Origin: Pseudomonas lini
GTDB taxonomy: Bacteria; Pseudomonadota; Gammaproteobacteria; Pseudomonadales; Pseudomonadaceae
Reading direction: 5' to 3'
DNA: 64,000 nt
Assembly: GCF_030812475.1 (NCBI RefSeq)
Contig: NZ_JAUSSR010000002.1
Location: 62,001 to 126,000 of the forward strand
A model generated the notes under the pieces. That model made no database searches and was not told the origin of the DNA. It saw only the letters and a program-made list of their open reading frames with translations. Each line of letters begins with the position of its first letter. The first letter of the stretch is position 1. The position numbers and the translations under genes are program-made. Positions 44,494 to 52,615 of this stretch are shown in pieces.

Positions 44494-44592
44494 ATGAGCG
44501 GGCCGCATCAGGATCTGCTGGAGGAGGTACTGCGCGCCCATGGTGGCCTCGAACGCTGGAAGGGTTTCAGACGCTTTACAGGTGTTGCTTGA
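44494..44592 (+). pseudogene. Truncated N-terminal gene fragment (32 codons)
   Basis: The frame starts with a good ribosome site (GAGGAG) and encodes MSGPHQDLLEEVLRAHGGLE, then RWKGFRRFTGVA and stop. The LLEEVLRAHGGLERW pattern looks like the N-terminus of a longer protein (LL..v.AHGGLerW proteins of about 250 residues). The coding pattern breaks off where the leftward LysR gene begins, and the last 17 bases overlap that gene. This suggests that the accessory block 44.6-51.3 kb replaced the rest. The alternative is a genuine tiny gene. Confidence 0.5.
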
Positions 44593-45445
44593 GGTAATGG
44601 GCAAATTCCCGTGCCAGTTGCGAGGGCTCTTCCTGGGTGGGCAGCAATAGTGCGATCTGGTAGTGGATCGCCGGTGAGAACGGCTTCAGGACCAGATCCC
44701 TGGTGAAAGGCAGGCTGACCACCGGATCGACGATCCCGACCCCCATGCCCGAGCGGACCAGCTCGCAGGCCGTCGAAAAGAACTCGGTCTCGGCCACCAC
44801 GTTCCAGGCTGAACCGTATGCCGAAAAGGCCAGTGCCAGTTGCTGGTAGATGGGGTCACCCTTGAACAGCGAAACGAAGGGCACGCCGTCCAGATCCGCC
44901 GGGGTAATCACCTCCCGTTCGGCGAGGGGATGCCCGATCGGCACCATGCACTGGCATTCATAGGAAATCACCTGCATGTTCGAAGTCGGGTAGTCCAGGG
45001 GCAGCTCGGCAATGGCCAGGTCGAATTGCTGGGTCGTCATCAGCTCACGCACCGACTGCGAGTTGCGGGTGATGATCTTCAGCTCGAGCCCCGAACGCTC
45101 TTTGGCAAACTCGGCCATCAAGCGCGGCAGCAGATTGATCGAGATGCTGGCGTAGGCGGCGATCGCCAGATGGCCACGCTTGCCGGTTCGAATTTCCTTG
45201 GCGATGCGATTGGTTTTCTCCACCGCTTCCAGCGCCCGTACCGCCTCGACGAAAAACAGCCGCGCTTCGGGGGTGGGCTGCAGGCGACCGCCCTTGCGCA
45301 CGAACAGCTTCAGGCCCGTTTCATGCTCCAGGTTGGCAATGGTGCTGCTGATGGCCGGCTGGGAAATGCTCAACAGCTCCGCTGCACGGGTCATGGTGCC
45401 GTGGATCATCAAGGTTCTGAAGCATTCGAGCTGGCGGATGCGCAT
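44576..45445 (-). CDS. LysR-family transcriptional regulator
   Basis: 289 residues. The N-terminal winged helix reads MRIRQLECFRTLMIHGTMTR, continuing with AAELLSISQPAISSTIANLE. The C-terminal effector domain has the two-lobe periplasmic-binding fold typical of LysR. It is divergent from the DUF1989 gene, so it most likely controls that gene through the intervening 117 bases. Its 3' end overlaps the truncated 32-codon frame on the other strand. Confidence 0.92.
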   Translation of the reverse strand: MRIRQLECFRTLMIHGTMTRAAELLSISQPAISSTIANLEHETGLKLFVRKGGRLQPTPEARLFFVEAVRALEAVEKTNRIAKEIRTGKRGHLAIAAYASISINLLPRLMAEFAKERSGLELKIITRNSQSVRELMTTQQFDLAIAELPLDYPTSNMQVISYECQCMVPIGHPLAEREVITPADLDGVPFVSLFKGDPIYQQLALAFSAYGSAWNVVAETEFFSTACELVRSGMGVGIVDPVVSLPFTRDLVLKPFSPAIHYQIALLLPTQEEPSQLAREFAHYLKQHL

Positions 45446-45453
45446 GGACCACC

Positions 45454-45472
45454 CTATAGATTTAGCTTATAC
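45454..45472. promoter_or_regulatory. Candidate LysR box
   Basis: CTATAGATTTAGCTTATAC has the T-N11-A form and partial dyad symmetry expected of a LysR site, 9-27 bases before the LysR start and about 90 before the DUF1989 start. The family consensus is loose, so this is tentative. Confidence 0.35.
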
Positions 45473-45562
45473 CGAAGCCACTTTATATTATTGGTTTGCG
45501 CTTTTCCCATATGTTTTCCTTGGTTACAGGCACTCAGCCCCTGACTGATAGGAGAACGAGGC

Positions 45563-46177
45563 ATGAATACAATGACGTCGATCCAGCCCGGTGAACGGAT
45601 CCGCTTGCCGGCCCGGCGCGGTGTCGCGATCAGACTTGAACGGGGGCAAATCCTCACCCTGATCAATACCCACGGGCAGCAGGTCGTGGACACCTGGGCC
45701 TTCAACCCGGATGACCTGCGCGAAGCCATGTCGATGGAACACAGCCGGCCTTTCTGGTTGAAGCTCAACCCGCGCCAGGGTGACAGCCTCGTCACCAACC
45801 AACGGCGCAAAATCCTCACCCTTACCGAGGACACCACACCCGGCGTACACGACACGCTCGTTGCTGCTTGCGATCCAACCCGCTACCGGCAATTGGGGGT
45901 GGTGGGCCATCATGACAGCTGCAACGAAAACCTGTTCCTGGCCCTGGATGCGCTGGGGCTGGCGGTTACTGAAACGCCAAGTCCCTTGAACCTGTTCATG
46001 AACGTTCCGGTTTATCAGGACGGACGCATAGAGTTCGCGGCGCCGGTCAGTGAAGCCGGGCAGTACGTTCGCCTGAAAGCAGAGATGGACGTCATCGTGG
46101 TGCTCAGCGCCTGTCCCCAGGACATCACGGCCGTCAATGGCATGTCGCCGCAGGATGTTCACTACAGCATCAGCTGA
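45563..46177 (+). CDS. DUF1989 (urea carboxylase-associated family) protein
   Basis: 204 residues. The pattern IRLPARRGVAIRLERGQILT, then INTHGQQVVDTWAF and GHHDSCNENLFLAL, is characteristic of DUF1989, whose members sit beside urea carboxylase or amidohydrolase genes in nitrogen-scavenging clusters. The conserved Asp, His and Cys suggest metal binding; the reaction is not known. AGGAG lies upstream of the ATG at 45563. Divergent LysR and a following GcvA-type regulator frame it. The creatininase and NCS1 permease in the same block point to a nitrogen heterocycle. Confidence 0.85.
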   Translation: MNTMTSIQPGERIRLPARRGVAIRLERGQILTLINTHGQQVVDTWAFNPDDLREAMSMEHSRPFWLKLNPRQGDSLVTNQRRKILTLTEDTTPGVHDTLVAACDPTRYRQLGVVGHHDSCNENLFLALDALGLAVTETPSPLNLFMNVPVYQDGRIEFAAPVSEAGQYVRLKAEMDVIVVLSACPQDITAVNGMSPQDVHYSIS

Positions 46178-46228
46178 TGTCGATTAACGCCTTGATACCA
46201 GCACAACATCAGATGTCCGGAGAACGCC

Positions 46229-47170
46229 ATGCGCAAGATACCCCCCTTGAATTCCGTGCGAGCCTTCGAGGCTGTGGCACGTCACCAGAGTTTTTCCGCA
46301 GCGGCGAACGAGCTCTCTGTCACGGTCGCCGCGGTCAGCCATCAAGTCCGGCAACTGGAAGACGGATTGGGACAAAAGCTGCTGGAAAGGGGCCGCACGG
46401 TGACCCTCACCGGTGCAGGCAAAGCCATCTACCCGCTGTTGCGCGACGGTTTCGACCAGATTGCCCAGGCGTTTGCCCAACTGGGTGCGCCAAAGGCGGG
46501 TGATGCCATTCAGGTGTCCACCACCCGTGCTTTCGCCGAGCGCTGGCTGATGCCGCGTCTGGCCAGGTTCAATGCGGTCTATCCGGACATAATGGTGTCG
46601 ATTCATGCCTCGGAGAAAGTTGTGGACCTGCGTGAGGAGGCCGTTGACCTGGCGATTCGCTATGGCCCCAAAGATGCCGACGGGTGCGGGTCAGTATTGT
46701 TTGAGGACAAGTACGTCGCGGTCGCGGACAACAGCATCTGTCCGCCCGGGCGTACCCCGACGATAGACGACTTCCACAACCGCTCGCTGCTGGCGTTCAA
46801 ATGGAAGAATCAGGCGCTGCAAGCACCGTCGTGGTCAACCTGGCTGGCCGCGGTCGAACACGACAGCTCGCGGGATTTGCGCACCTCCTGGTACAGCGAG
46901 GAGACCCTCGCGCTGCATGCGGTCGAGCAGGGACTGGGGCCGTTGCTGTGCAGCAATGTGCTGATCGACGACGAGCTTCGCCGCGGGCGAATGCGTCGAG
47001 TGCAAGGACCGAGCCTGCCCGGGTTCACCTACCATCTGATCGAAGACACAAGGTCGGTACCACGGCGCAGTCTGGCGCTGTTCAGGGACTGGTTGCTGGA
47101 CCAGGCCAGGTCATTCCGGGAGAACACCCTGGATGACCTGGCCGGACAGCAGATGGCGCTTACCCCTTGA
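46229..47170 (+). CDS. GcvA-type LysR transcriptional regulator
   Basis: 313 residues. The N-terminus PPLNSVRAFEAVARHQSFSA, then ELSVTVAAVSHQVRQLEDGL, is the GcvA subfamily pattern. The effector domain follows (VSTTRAFAERWLMPRLARF). GGAG precedes the ATG. It lies 51 bases behind the DUF1989 gene and may be cotranscribed with it. Its target is unknown; the NCS1-VOC-creatininase genes downstream are candidates. The 187 bases behind it (47171-47357) hold nothing recognisable. Confidence 0.9.
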   Translation: MRKIPPLNSVRAFEAVARHQSFSAAANELSVTVAAVSHQVRQLEDGLGQKLLERGRTVTLTGAGKAIYPLLRDGFDQIAQAFAQLGAPKAGDAIQVSTTRAFAERWLMPRLARFNAVYPDIMVSIHASEKVVDLREEAVDLAIRYGPKDADGCGSVLFEDKYVAVADNSICPPGRTPTIDDFHNRSLLAFKWKNQALQAPSWSTWLAAVEHDSSRDLRTSWYSEETLALHAVEQGLGPLLCSNVLIDDELRRGRMRRVQGPSLPGFTYHLIEDTRSVPRRSLALFRDWLLDQARSFRENTLDDLAGQQMALTP

Positions 47171-47357
47171 AACCGGCTGCGCTCGATGGTCGACATCAGT
47201 TCCACCCGCAGGCTTCGAATCCGCGTTTCCCCGACCAATCCGTTGACCGACGCCTCCTTGAGCGACGGCGCAGCCTCGGACCGGGTAATGGAACCGGCGG
47301 TGGTTCGGCTGCAGGGTGATCATGATTGCTCCCATCGGTGGCGGTGCGTCAGGGCGG

Positions 47358-48026
47358 TCAAACCAGTGAAAACCGGCTTGCTCGGGCTTCGATCATTTGC
47401 CTGGCCAGGACCGGCACGGCATCGAATGCATCGGCGATCGAGGCTTCATGGCGCGCGTCGCCAAATTCCTGGTAGTCAATGGCGATGACGTGGGTCTCGT
47501 GGACACCCAGGTAGTGGGCGCAGGTCTGGATGTGAGTGTCGAGGTGGTTCATTTTTTCGCGAACGCCACCCGGGCCGAAGCCGAATTCGCCTCGGGAAGA
47601 CAAAACCACCAGCTTCTTGCCGCTCAGGACCGGCTCCAGAGGGTAGTCACCGCGGTCCAGATCAAAGGTGAAAGTCTTGCCGATACGAATCACTTTGTCG
47701 AACCAGGATTTGAGCGCGGCCGGCATGCCGTAGTTGTACATCGGGGTGCCGATCACGATGACGTCGGCGCGCTCGATCTCATCGATCAGTTGATCCGAAA
47801 GCCGTAGCTCCCCGCGTTTTTCGGCGGTCATCTGTTCTTCGGGGGTAAAGGCCGCGGCAATCCAGTCCTGCGTCACGAAAGGTGGAGGGTTGAGCCCGAC
47901 GTCACGAACAATGACGTTTGTGCGGTGATCTCGCTCGACCCAGGCCTCGACAAATGCCCGGGACAATTGACGGCTCAGGGAACGATCGGTTCGTGCGCTG
48001 GCATCGATATGAAGAAGGGTAGTCAT
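47358..48026 (-). CDS. azoR: FMN-dependent NADH-azoreductase
   Basis: 222-residue flavodoxin-fold quinone/azo reductase. The FMN phosphate loop is LHIDASARTDRSLSRQLS near the N-terminus. VIGTPMYNYGMPAALKSWFD and the VVLSSRGEFGFGPGG segment match the AzoR family. The start at 48026 has AGGA eight bases upstream; the longer frame (to 48113) has none. It is leftward and divergent from the NCS1 permease, and may not belong functionally to the surrounding catabolic block. Confidence 0.9.
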   Translation of the reverse strand: MTTLLHIDASARTDRSLSRQLSRAFVEAWVERDHRTNVIVRDVGLNPPPFVTQDWIAAAFTPEEQMTAEKRGELRLSDQLIDEIERADVIVIGTPMYNYGMPAALKSWFDKVIRIGKTFTFDLDRGDYPLEPVLSGKKLVVLSSRGEFGFGPGGVREKMNHLDTHIQTCAHYLGVHETHVIAIDYQEFGDARHEASIADAFDAVPVLARQMIEARASRFSLV

Positions 48027-48358
48027 GTGCAGTGTCCTGTTAAGCCCGAGACCCGATTGCCTCGGTGACTGCAACAAGTTGGCCACGATCTTCGACGGCC
48101 AGGCTATTGACATTTATTTGAGTGGCGACAAATAAAACTCAACGAGCGAGTTTTGTTTGAGGTGTCGGGTTAACTCCACTTTTATTTAAAGCTTGAAGTG
48201 CGGGCTGCATGTTCGGGGGCGTTACGCAATTGAGTAATACTTGAAGCGGCAATTTTTCTAAAGAGCGGTTTAGTTATTATCAATTACCTTATCTGACCGT
48301 CCTCGCTTTAATGGCTCGGGGCGATTCACGGGGTCGCCGGTCAGCGAGGAAAACAATA
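48027..48358. other. 332-base divergent intergenic region (azoR / NCS1 permease)
   Basis: AT-rich promoter region without a plausible gene. It contains one long palindrome (48129-48159) and several T-rich and A-rich stretches; GAGGA at the right edge is the ribosome site of the permease gene. Confidence 0.65.
48129..48159. promoter_or_regulatory. 12-base-pair inverted repeat, candidate operator
   Basis: CAAATAAAACTC and GAGTTTTGTTTG are complementary except for one T-G position and are separated by seven bases. The repeat lies about 100 bases before the azoR start and 200 before the permease start. It could be an operator for a divergent regulator, or a leader hairpin. Confidence 0.4.
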
Positions 48359-49789
48359 ATGTCCATGCGTCGCAAGTCTGAAAAAAGTTTAATCAACGAG
48401 GCCAACTACGATGCCCTGGGCATCGAGCCGGTGCCCGATAGCCAACGCACTTCAACGCCGCTGGACCAGTTCTGGATCTGGGCCGGAGCGAATGTGGCGC
48501 CCATCAACTGGGTGCTGGGGGCAATCGGTATCCAGCTGGGTTTGAGCCTGATCGAAACCCTGCTGGTGATCGTGGTCGGCAATCTGCTGGGCGCCGCCTT
48601 GTTCGGCGCCATCTGCATCATGGGCCACCGCACGGGCGTGCCGCAGATGGTGCTGTCCCGGCTGGCGTTCGGCCGCCGCGGTGCCTACCTGCCAACGATC
48701 ATGCAGGTATTGATGCCCATGGGCTGGGTGGCCACCAACACCTGGATCGTCCTGGATCTCGCGGTGGCCGCCCTGGACAGGGTCGGCATCAGCGGTGGCA
48801 TGGAGCTCAAGTACGGCATCGCGTTGATCGTCATGCTGCTCCAGGTCGGCATCGCCGCTTGGGGCTTCAACGCCATCAAGTGCTTCGAACGCTACACCAT
48901 GCCGGTGATCCTGCTGATCATGGTGGTGATGACCGGGCTGGCGTTCACCCATGTGGACATCCAGTGGCAGGCCTCGACCACTGCCGGCATCGGCAAGCTG
49001 TCGGCCATGAGCAGCCTGATGACGGCCATCGGCATTGGCTGGGGTATTTCCTGGCTGGTGTACGCCTCGGACTACACCCGGTTCACTCAAAGCACACTGT
49101 CCGACGGCCAGGTGTTCAGCTCGACCTTTCTCGGCATGTTCCTGCCCACCGTCTGGCTGGCCTTTCTCGGTGCGGCGATCGCCTCGGCCGGCGCGGGCTC
49201 GGACCCTGCGCAACTGATCATTGCGGTGTTCGGTACGATGGCGCTGCCGGTGCTGCTGGTGCTGTTACATGGCCCGGTCGCCACCAACATCGTGGTCATC
49301 TATTCGGCCGCACTGGCCACGCTGTCGCTGGACCTGCGAGTGCCACGCTGGATGGTGTCGACGGTCTCGGGGGTGGTGGCGCTGTTCATCCTCTATCTGT
49401 TCCTGCAATCGGGCGAGTTCGTGCACGCCTTTGAAAACCTGATGGTGTTTTTCGTGGTGTGGATCAGCCCCTGGGCCGGCATCACCCTGGTGGATTTTTT
49501 TCTTATCCGCCGTGGCCAGATCGATCTGCAGTCGCTGTATTGCCATCACTCGGACAGCGCCTGCACTGATATTAACTGGAGAGGAGTATGTGCCCTTGCG
49601 ACAGGCGTACTGGCGGCATGGTTATTTCAAGTGGGCACCATTAAATCGCTACAGGGCCCCATTGCAATGGCACTTGGCGGCATTGACTTGTCCTGGCTGG
49701 CCGGGTTTGGTGTGGGCGGTGGGATTTACTACTTCTTGCACCGTTCACGGCGAACGGACGTTGTTCGTTCATCGCTGATGGTCAAGTAA
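48359..49789 (+). CDS. NCS1 family purine/cytosine-type permease
   Basis: 476-residue nucleobase:cation symporter with about 12 spans. NCS1 hallmarks are PLDQFWIWAGANVAPINWVL near the N-terminus, IMGHRTGVPQMVLSRLAFGR, and WISPWAGITLVDFFLIRRGQ near the end. Substrates in this family include cytosine, purines, hydantoins and related rings. Here the creatininase two genes downstream makes creatinine or a similar ring a good candidate (inference). GAGGA precedes the ATG at 48359. The VOC gene follows after 41 bases. Confidence 0.88.
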   Translation: MSMRRKSEKSLINEANYDALGIEPVPDSQRTSTPLDQFWIWAGANVAPINWVLGAIGIQLGLSLIETLLVIVVGNLLGAALFGAICIMGHRTGVPQMVLSRLAFGRRGAYLPTIMQVLMPMGWVATNTWIVLDLAVAALDRVGISGGMELKYGIALIVMLLQVGIAAWGFNAIKCFERYTMPVILLIMVVMTGLAFTHVDIQWQASTTAGIGKLSAMSSLMTAIGIGWGISWLVYASDYTRFTQSTLSDGQVFSSTFLGMFLPTVWLAFLGAAIASAGAGSDPAQLIIAVFGTMALPVLLVLLHGPVATNIVVIYSAALATLSLDLRVPRWMVSTVSGVVALFILYLFLQSGEFVHAFENLMVFFVVWISPWAGITLVDFFLIRRGQIDLQSLYCHHSDSACTDINWRGVCALATGVLAAWLFQVGTIKSLQGPIAMALGGIDLSWLAGFGVGGGIYYFLHRSRRTDVVRSSLMVK

Positions 49790-49830
49790 TTATTTATTCA
49801 ACGATTTAATTAATAAAGAGGTAAGTACCC

Positions 49831-50382
49831 ATGTCTCATCTTGAACAAACCAATGTGCTGACGGCGTTGAGCGCAGGAGCCGAAGTCGATGCGTTCCTCG
49901 GTAACGTCGTGGAGATCGCGATCGTGACCCGTGACCACCAGCGCACCATGGACGGCTTGCTCAAGCTGGGGATCGGCCCATGGCGGGTGTACACCTTCAG
50001 TCCGCAAAACACCGACAACCAGACTTACCATGGCGAACCCGCCGAATTCGTCTTGAAAGTCTGCTTCGCACAGTCCGGCAACATGGTCTGGGAGTTGATG
50101 GAGCCAGTTTCCGGGCCGACGATTTTCGCCGATTTCCTTGAGCAACACGGCGAAGGCATCCAGCACGTCGCCTACGACTGCAACAACATCCCGTTCGAAG
50201 ATCGCATCAACGAACTGACCCGTCGCGGCTTCAAGTGCGTGCAGTCGGGTTCCTGGATGGGCGTGAATCATTTTGCGTTCTTCGGCACAGAAACGGATAC
50301 CACCACTGTCTTTGAAACCTACGCGTTTCCTGCCGATTGGGATTACCCGGAACCCGAGTCCTGGTATCCACCGCGAGCCTGA
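49831..50382 (+). CDS. VOC-superfamily (glyoxalase-like) protein
   Basis: 183-residue protein of the vicinal-oxygen-chelate fold. VVEIAIVTRDHQRTMDGLLK starts the first beta-alpha module. The central WELMEPVSGPTIFADFLEQH and GEGIQHVAYDC, with Glu and His, match the metal ligands of glyoxalase/methylmalonyl-CoA epimerase-type members. The reaction is unknown. GAGGT precedes the ATG. Located between a nucleobase-type permease and creatininase, it probably acts on the same substrate route. A strong hairpin follows the stop. Confidence 0.85.
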   Translation: MSHLEQTNVLTALSAGAEVDAFLGNVVEIAIVTRDHQRTMDGLLKLGIGPWRVYTFSPQNTDNQTYHGEPAEFVLKVCFAQSGNMVWELMEPVSGPTIFADFLEQHGEGIQHVAYDCNNIPFEDRINELTRRGFKCVQSGSWMGVNHFAFFGTETDTTTVFETYAFPADWDYPEPESWYPPRA

Positions 50383-50394
50383 TCAACGCGGCAT

Positions 50395-50422
50395 CGTCTC
50401 AGCGCTGATGGGCGCTGAGACG
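50395..50422 (+). terminator. Perfect 11-pair hairpin between VOC and creatininase genes
   Basis: CGTCTCAGCGC and GCGCTGAGACG pair perfectly around a six-base loop and are followed by TTTAG. The T run is short, so it may attenuate or stabilise the transcript rather than fully terminate before the creatininase gene 37 bases later. Confidence 0.6.
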
Positions 50423-50459
50423 TTTAGTCGTGTGCAATCGACATTGGGAGTACTGCCTC

Positions 50460-51290
50460 ATGAACACTGTACGAATGGATAACCTCAGCTGGGTCGATTA
50501 CGAGCGGCGGGTGCAAGCAGGCGCCGTGGTCTTTCTGCCCATCGGCGCGACTGAACAGCACGGTCCGCATTTGCCTCTGGGTACCGACGCCTTGCTGGCC
50601 AGCGCCATCAGCGAAGACGTGGCCAGGGCACTCGACGGCGTCGTCGCCCCGGCGCTGTCCTATGGCTACAAGTCCCAGCCAAAATGCGGAGGAGGGCAAC
50701 ACTTCTGCGGCACCACCAGCGTGGATGGCGCCACCTTGATCGCCATGGTCCGCGACGCTGTGCGCGAATTTCATCGCCATGGCGTGAAGCGCCTGGTGCT
50801 GGTGATCGGTCATTATGAAAATCAGTGGTTCGTCACCGAGGGCATCGACCTGGCCCTGCGCGATATCAGTCCGGATGCCGGACTGCGGGTCATGCGCCTC
50901 GAGCACTGGGAGTTCGTCCGGTCACAAACCCTCGACAGGATCTTTCCGGACGGGTTTCCCGGCATCGCGCTGGAACATGCCGCCGTCATCGAGACCTCTA
51001 TGATGTTGCACTACCACCCGCATCTGGTTGCCCTGGACCAGATCCCGGACCACGGGCCAGCGCAATTCCCCGTTTACGATATGTACCCGACGCAAACCGA
51101 ATGGGTGCCGCAAAGCGGCGTGCTGTCATCGGCCCGGGGCTCCAGCGCCGACAAGGGCCAATGGCTGGTCGAGGATGTCATCGGCGGGATCGTCCAGGCG
51201 GTGCGGTTTGAGTTCGGGATCGAATCGTCGCACCGCAGCGAAGGCGGTGTGTCAGTCGACTACGATGCCGGATGGCGCAAAACCCTGTAG
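50460..51290 (+). CDS. crnA: Creatininase (creatinine amidohydrolase) with altered C-terminus
   Basis: Interconverts creatinine and creatine. 276 residues. The sequence follows the biochemically known Pseudomonas putida creatininase closely: IGATEQHGPHLPLGTDALL with metal ligands Glu, His and Asp, then YGYKSQPKCGGGQHFCGTTS and IGHYENQWFVTEGIDLALRD with the catalytic Glu. It is therefore a true creatininase rather than a distant MftE-like member. The conserved part ends near VRFEFGIE. The last 21 residues (from SSHRSEGG to WRKTL) are encoded by REP-associated repeat DNA, and the stop codon lies in the REP itself. GGGAG precedes the ATG. No creatinase gene is present. Confidence 0.9.
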   Translation: MNTVRMDNLSWVDYERRVQAGAVVFLPIGATEQHGPHLPLGTDALLASAISEDVARALDGVVAPALSYGYKSQPKCGGGQHFCGTTSVDGATLIAMVRDAVREFHRHGVKRLVLVIGHYENQWFVTEGIDLALRDISPDAGLRVMRLEHWEFVRSQTLDRIFPDGFPGIALEHAAVIETSMMLHYHPHLVALDQIPDHGPAQFPVYDMYPTQTEWVPQSGVLSSARGSSADKGQWLVEDVIGGIVQAVRFEFGIESSHRSEGGVSVDYDAGWRKTL

Positions 51291-51390
51291 GAGCTGGCTT
51301 GCCAGCGAAGGCGGTGTGTCAGTCGACTACGATGCCGGATGTCAGTCCGCCTTCGTCGGAGCGCCGCCCGGAGCAAGCTCGCTCCCACAG
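51237..51390. repeat. REP element with flanking 38-base direct repeat overlapping the creatininase 3' end
   Basis: A 38-base sequence beginning AGCGAAGGCGGTGTGTCAGT occurs at 51237-51274 and again at 51304-51341. Between them lies the REP arm CTGTAGGAGCTGGCTTGCCA; a diverged opposing arm ends near GAGCAAGCTCGCTCCCACAG. The first copy and the start of the REP encode the C-terminus of the creatininase. Confidence 0.88.
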
Positions 51391-51417
51391 GATCGCGGTC
51401 ATTCACAAATAGTGTGC

Positions 51418-51882
51418 TTAGGGGATGACCTGATACCCACGCTGCTGCATGCAACTGGCATAGGCGGAAGAAGCGGCAGCCGTATTCTGCTCGTCACTGC
51501 GCCGATCCTGACGGCGATCCTGACGTTGCCGGGAACCGCCGACAACTGCGCCGGCCACCGCCGCATCCTTGGCCTTGTTCTGCCGATATTCCTGTTTCAC
51601 ATCGTCATCGACCCGATCGTAAAACTCGTCATGCTGACGACCGCGGGCCCCGGCCACCGCCGCGCCCGCGACTGCGCCAGTCGCGGCACCACGGGCCCGT
51701 CCACCGGTTTGAGGGCTGGTGCTGGTGCTGCCGGTACCGCCGGCCTGAGCCTGGCAGGCGCTTATGTCCTGCTGGATGATGTCCGGGGACTGCCCTTTGA
51801 GCGGCGTCACGGTCTCGGCCGTCGCGCACAGGCAGACCATGGAGAACACCGTCGCGACGCAAGGTAAAATGGACTTGTTCAT
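51418..51882 (-). CDS. Glycine-zipper exported protein
   Basis: 154 residues with a signal peptide (MNKSILPCVATVFSMVCLCA, cut near TAE). The mature protein has a Gly/Ala-rich zipper (GRARGAATGAVAGAAVAGARG and AAVAGAVVGG) and two lone cysteines, one at each end (ISACQAQ and ASCMQQRGY), which could form a disulfide. This is the layout of small YMGG/glycine-zipper envelope proteins of unknown role. GGAG six bases before the ATG at 51882 sets the start. Confidence 0.78.
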   Translation of the reverse strand: MNKSILPCVATVFSMVCLCATAETVTPLKGQSPDIIQQDISACQAQAGGTGSTSTSPQTGGRARGAATGAVAGAAVAGARGRQHDEFYDRVDDDVKQEYRQNKAKDAAVAGAVVGGSRQRQDRRQDRRSDEQNTAAASSAYASCMQQRGYQVIP

Positions 51883-51972
51883 AAGGACTCCACTGCTTGC
51901 AAAGTGCTTTGGTGGTGCGGGTCCGGGAAGGACATGCCGCAACCTGATTCGCGCCCCGTCAGATGTCCCGCG

Positions 51973-52497
51973 TTAGATCGCTTCTGCATTGGCGACCCGC
52001 GCTTTTCGTATGAACAGCGCGCGCACCTTCTCCCAGAAATTGCCCCCCAGCACGAAGAAACTGGCGATCAGCATCAAGTCGCCCAGTGCCTGCAACTGCC
52101 AGAGGTTGGGCCTCAGGCCCGGCCAGAGGGTGTCGACGTAGGGTTCAAGAAAGGCCGAGACCAGCGGCACGAAGAACATGACGATGCCGATTCGATGCCG
52201 CCACGGACCGACTTCGGCATCCATGCTGGGCGTCATCGACGACACATAACCAAACACGGTGCGCTTCAGCTGCTGGAACCCGGCTTTGCCCATCACCGCA
52301 ATGACAATGATCAGCAGCACCTTGTTACTGATGAACAGCACCCCGGTCAGCGCGGCGATCCTTGAACCCGCCACACCGAACAGCGCGGCAAGGGGTACCA
52401 ACAGCCAGGAGCCCAACATCACGCAGAGAATGATGATGCCAAACTTGAAGCGCCAGCCGGCTGAATGAGGTTCAACAGTAGCCTGGTTTGTATTCAT
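51973..52497 (-). CDS. Small inner-membrane protein (transporter-suffix-domain type)
   Basis: 174 residues with four hydrophobic segments (IIILCVMLGSWLLVPLAALF, ALTGVLFISNKVLLIIVIAVMG, RIGIVMFFVPLVSAFLEPYV and ALGDLMLIASFFVLGG). It resembles proteins annotated as transporter suffix domain proteins in pseudomonads, with no known activity. No strong ribosome site precedes the ATG. It may be cotranscribed with the glycine-zipper gene, which starts 90 bases further on the same strand. Confidence 0.72.
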   Translation of the reverse strand: MNTNQATVEPHSAGWRFKFGIIILCVMLGSWLLVPLAALFGVAGSRIAALTGVLFISNKVLLIIVIAVMGKAGFQQLKRTVFGYVSSMTPSMDAEVGPWRHRIGIVMFFVPLVSAFLEPYVDTLWPGLRPNLWQLQALGDLMLIASFFVLGGNFWEKVRALFIRKARVANAEAI

Positions 52498-52615
52498 GAG
52501 TGTCGTACCTTTTAACCGGTCGCTGCAGATATGGGGATGTTAAAAAAGCTTAGCAGCCGTTTGCCCGTTTGGGCGTCTATGCTCCAGTGAACTTCGTCGG
52601 CCGGGAACAGCGTAA

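Noticed and set aside
47171..47488. 100-codon plus-strand frame behind the GcvA-type gene
   Set aside because: It overlaps the 3' end of azoR on the other strand, has no ribosome site and no recognisable pattern; the gap is treated as empty.
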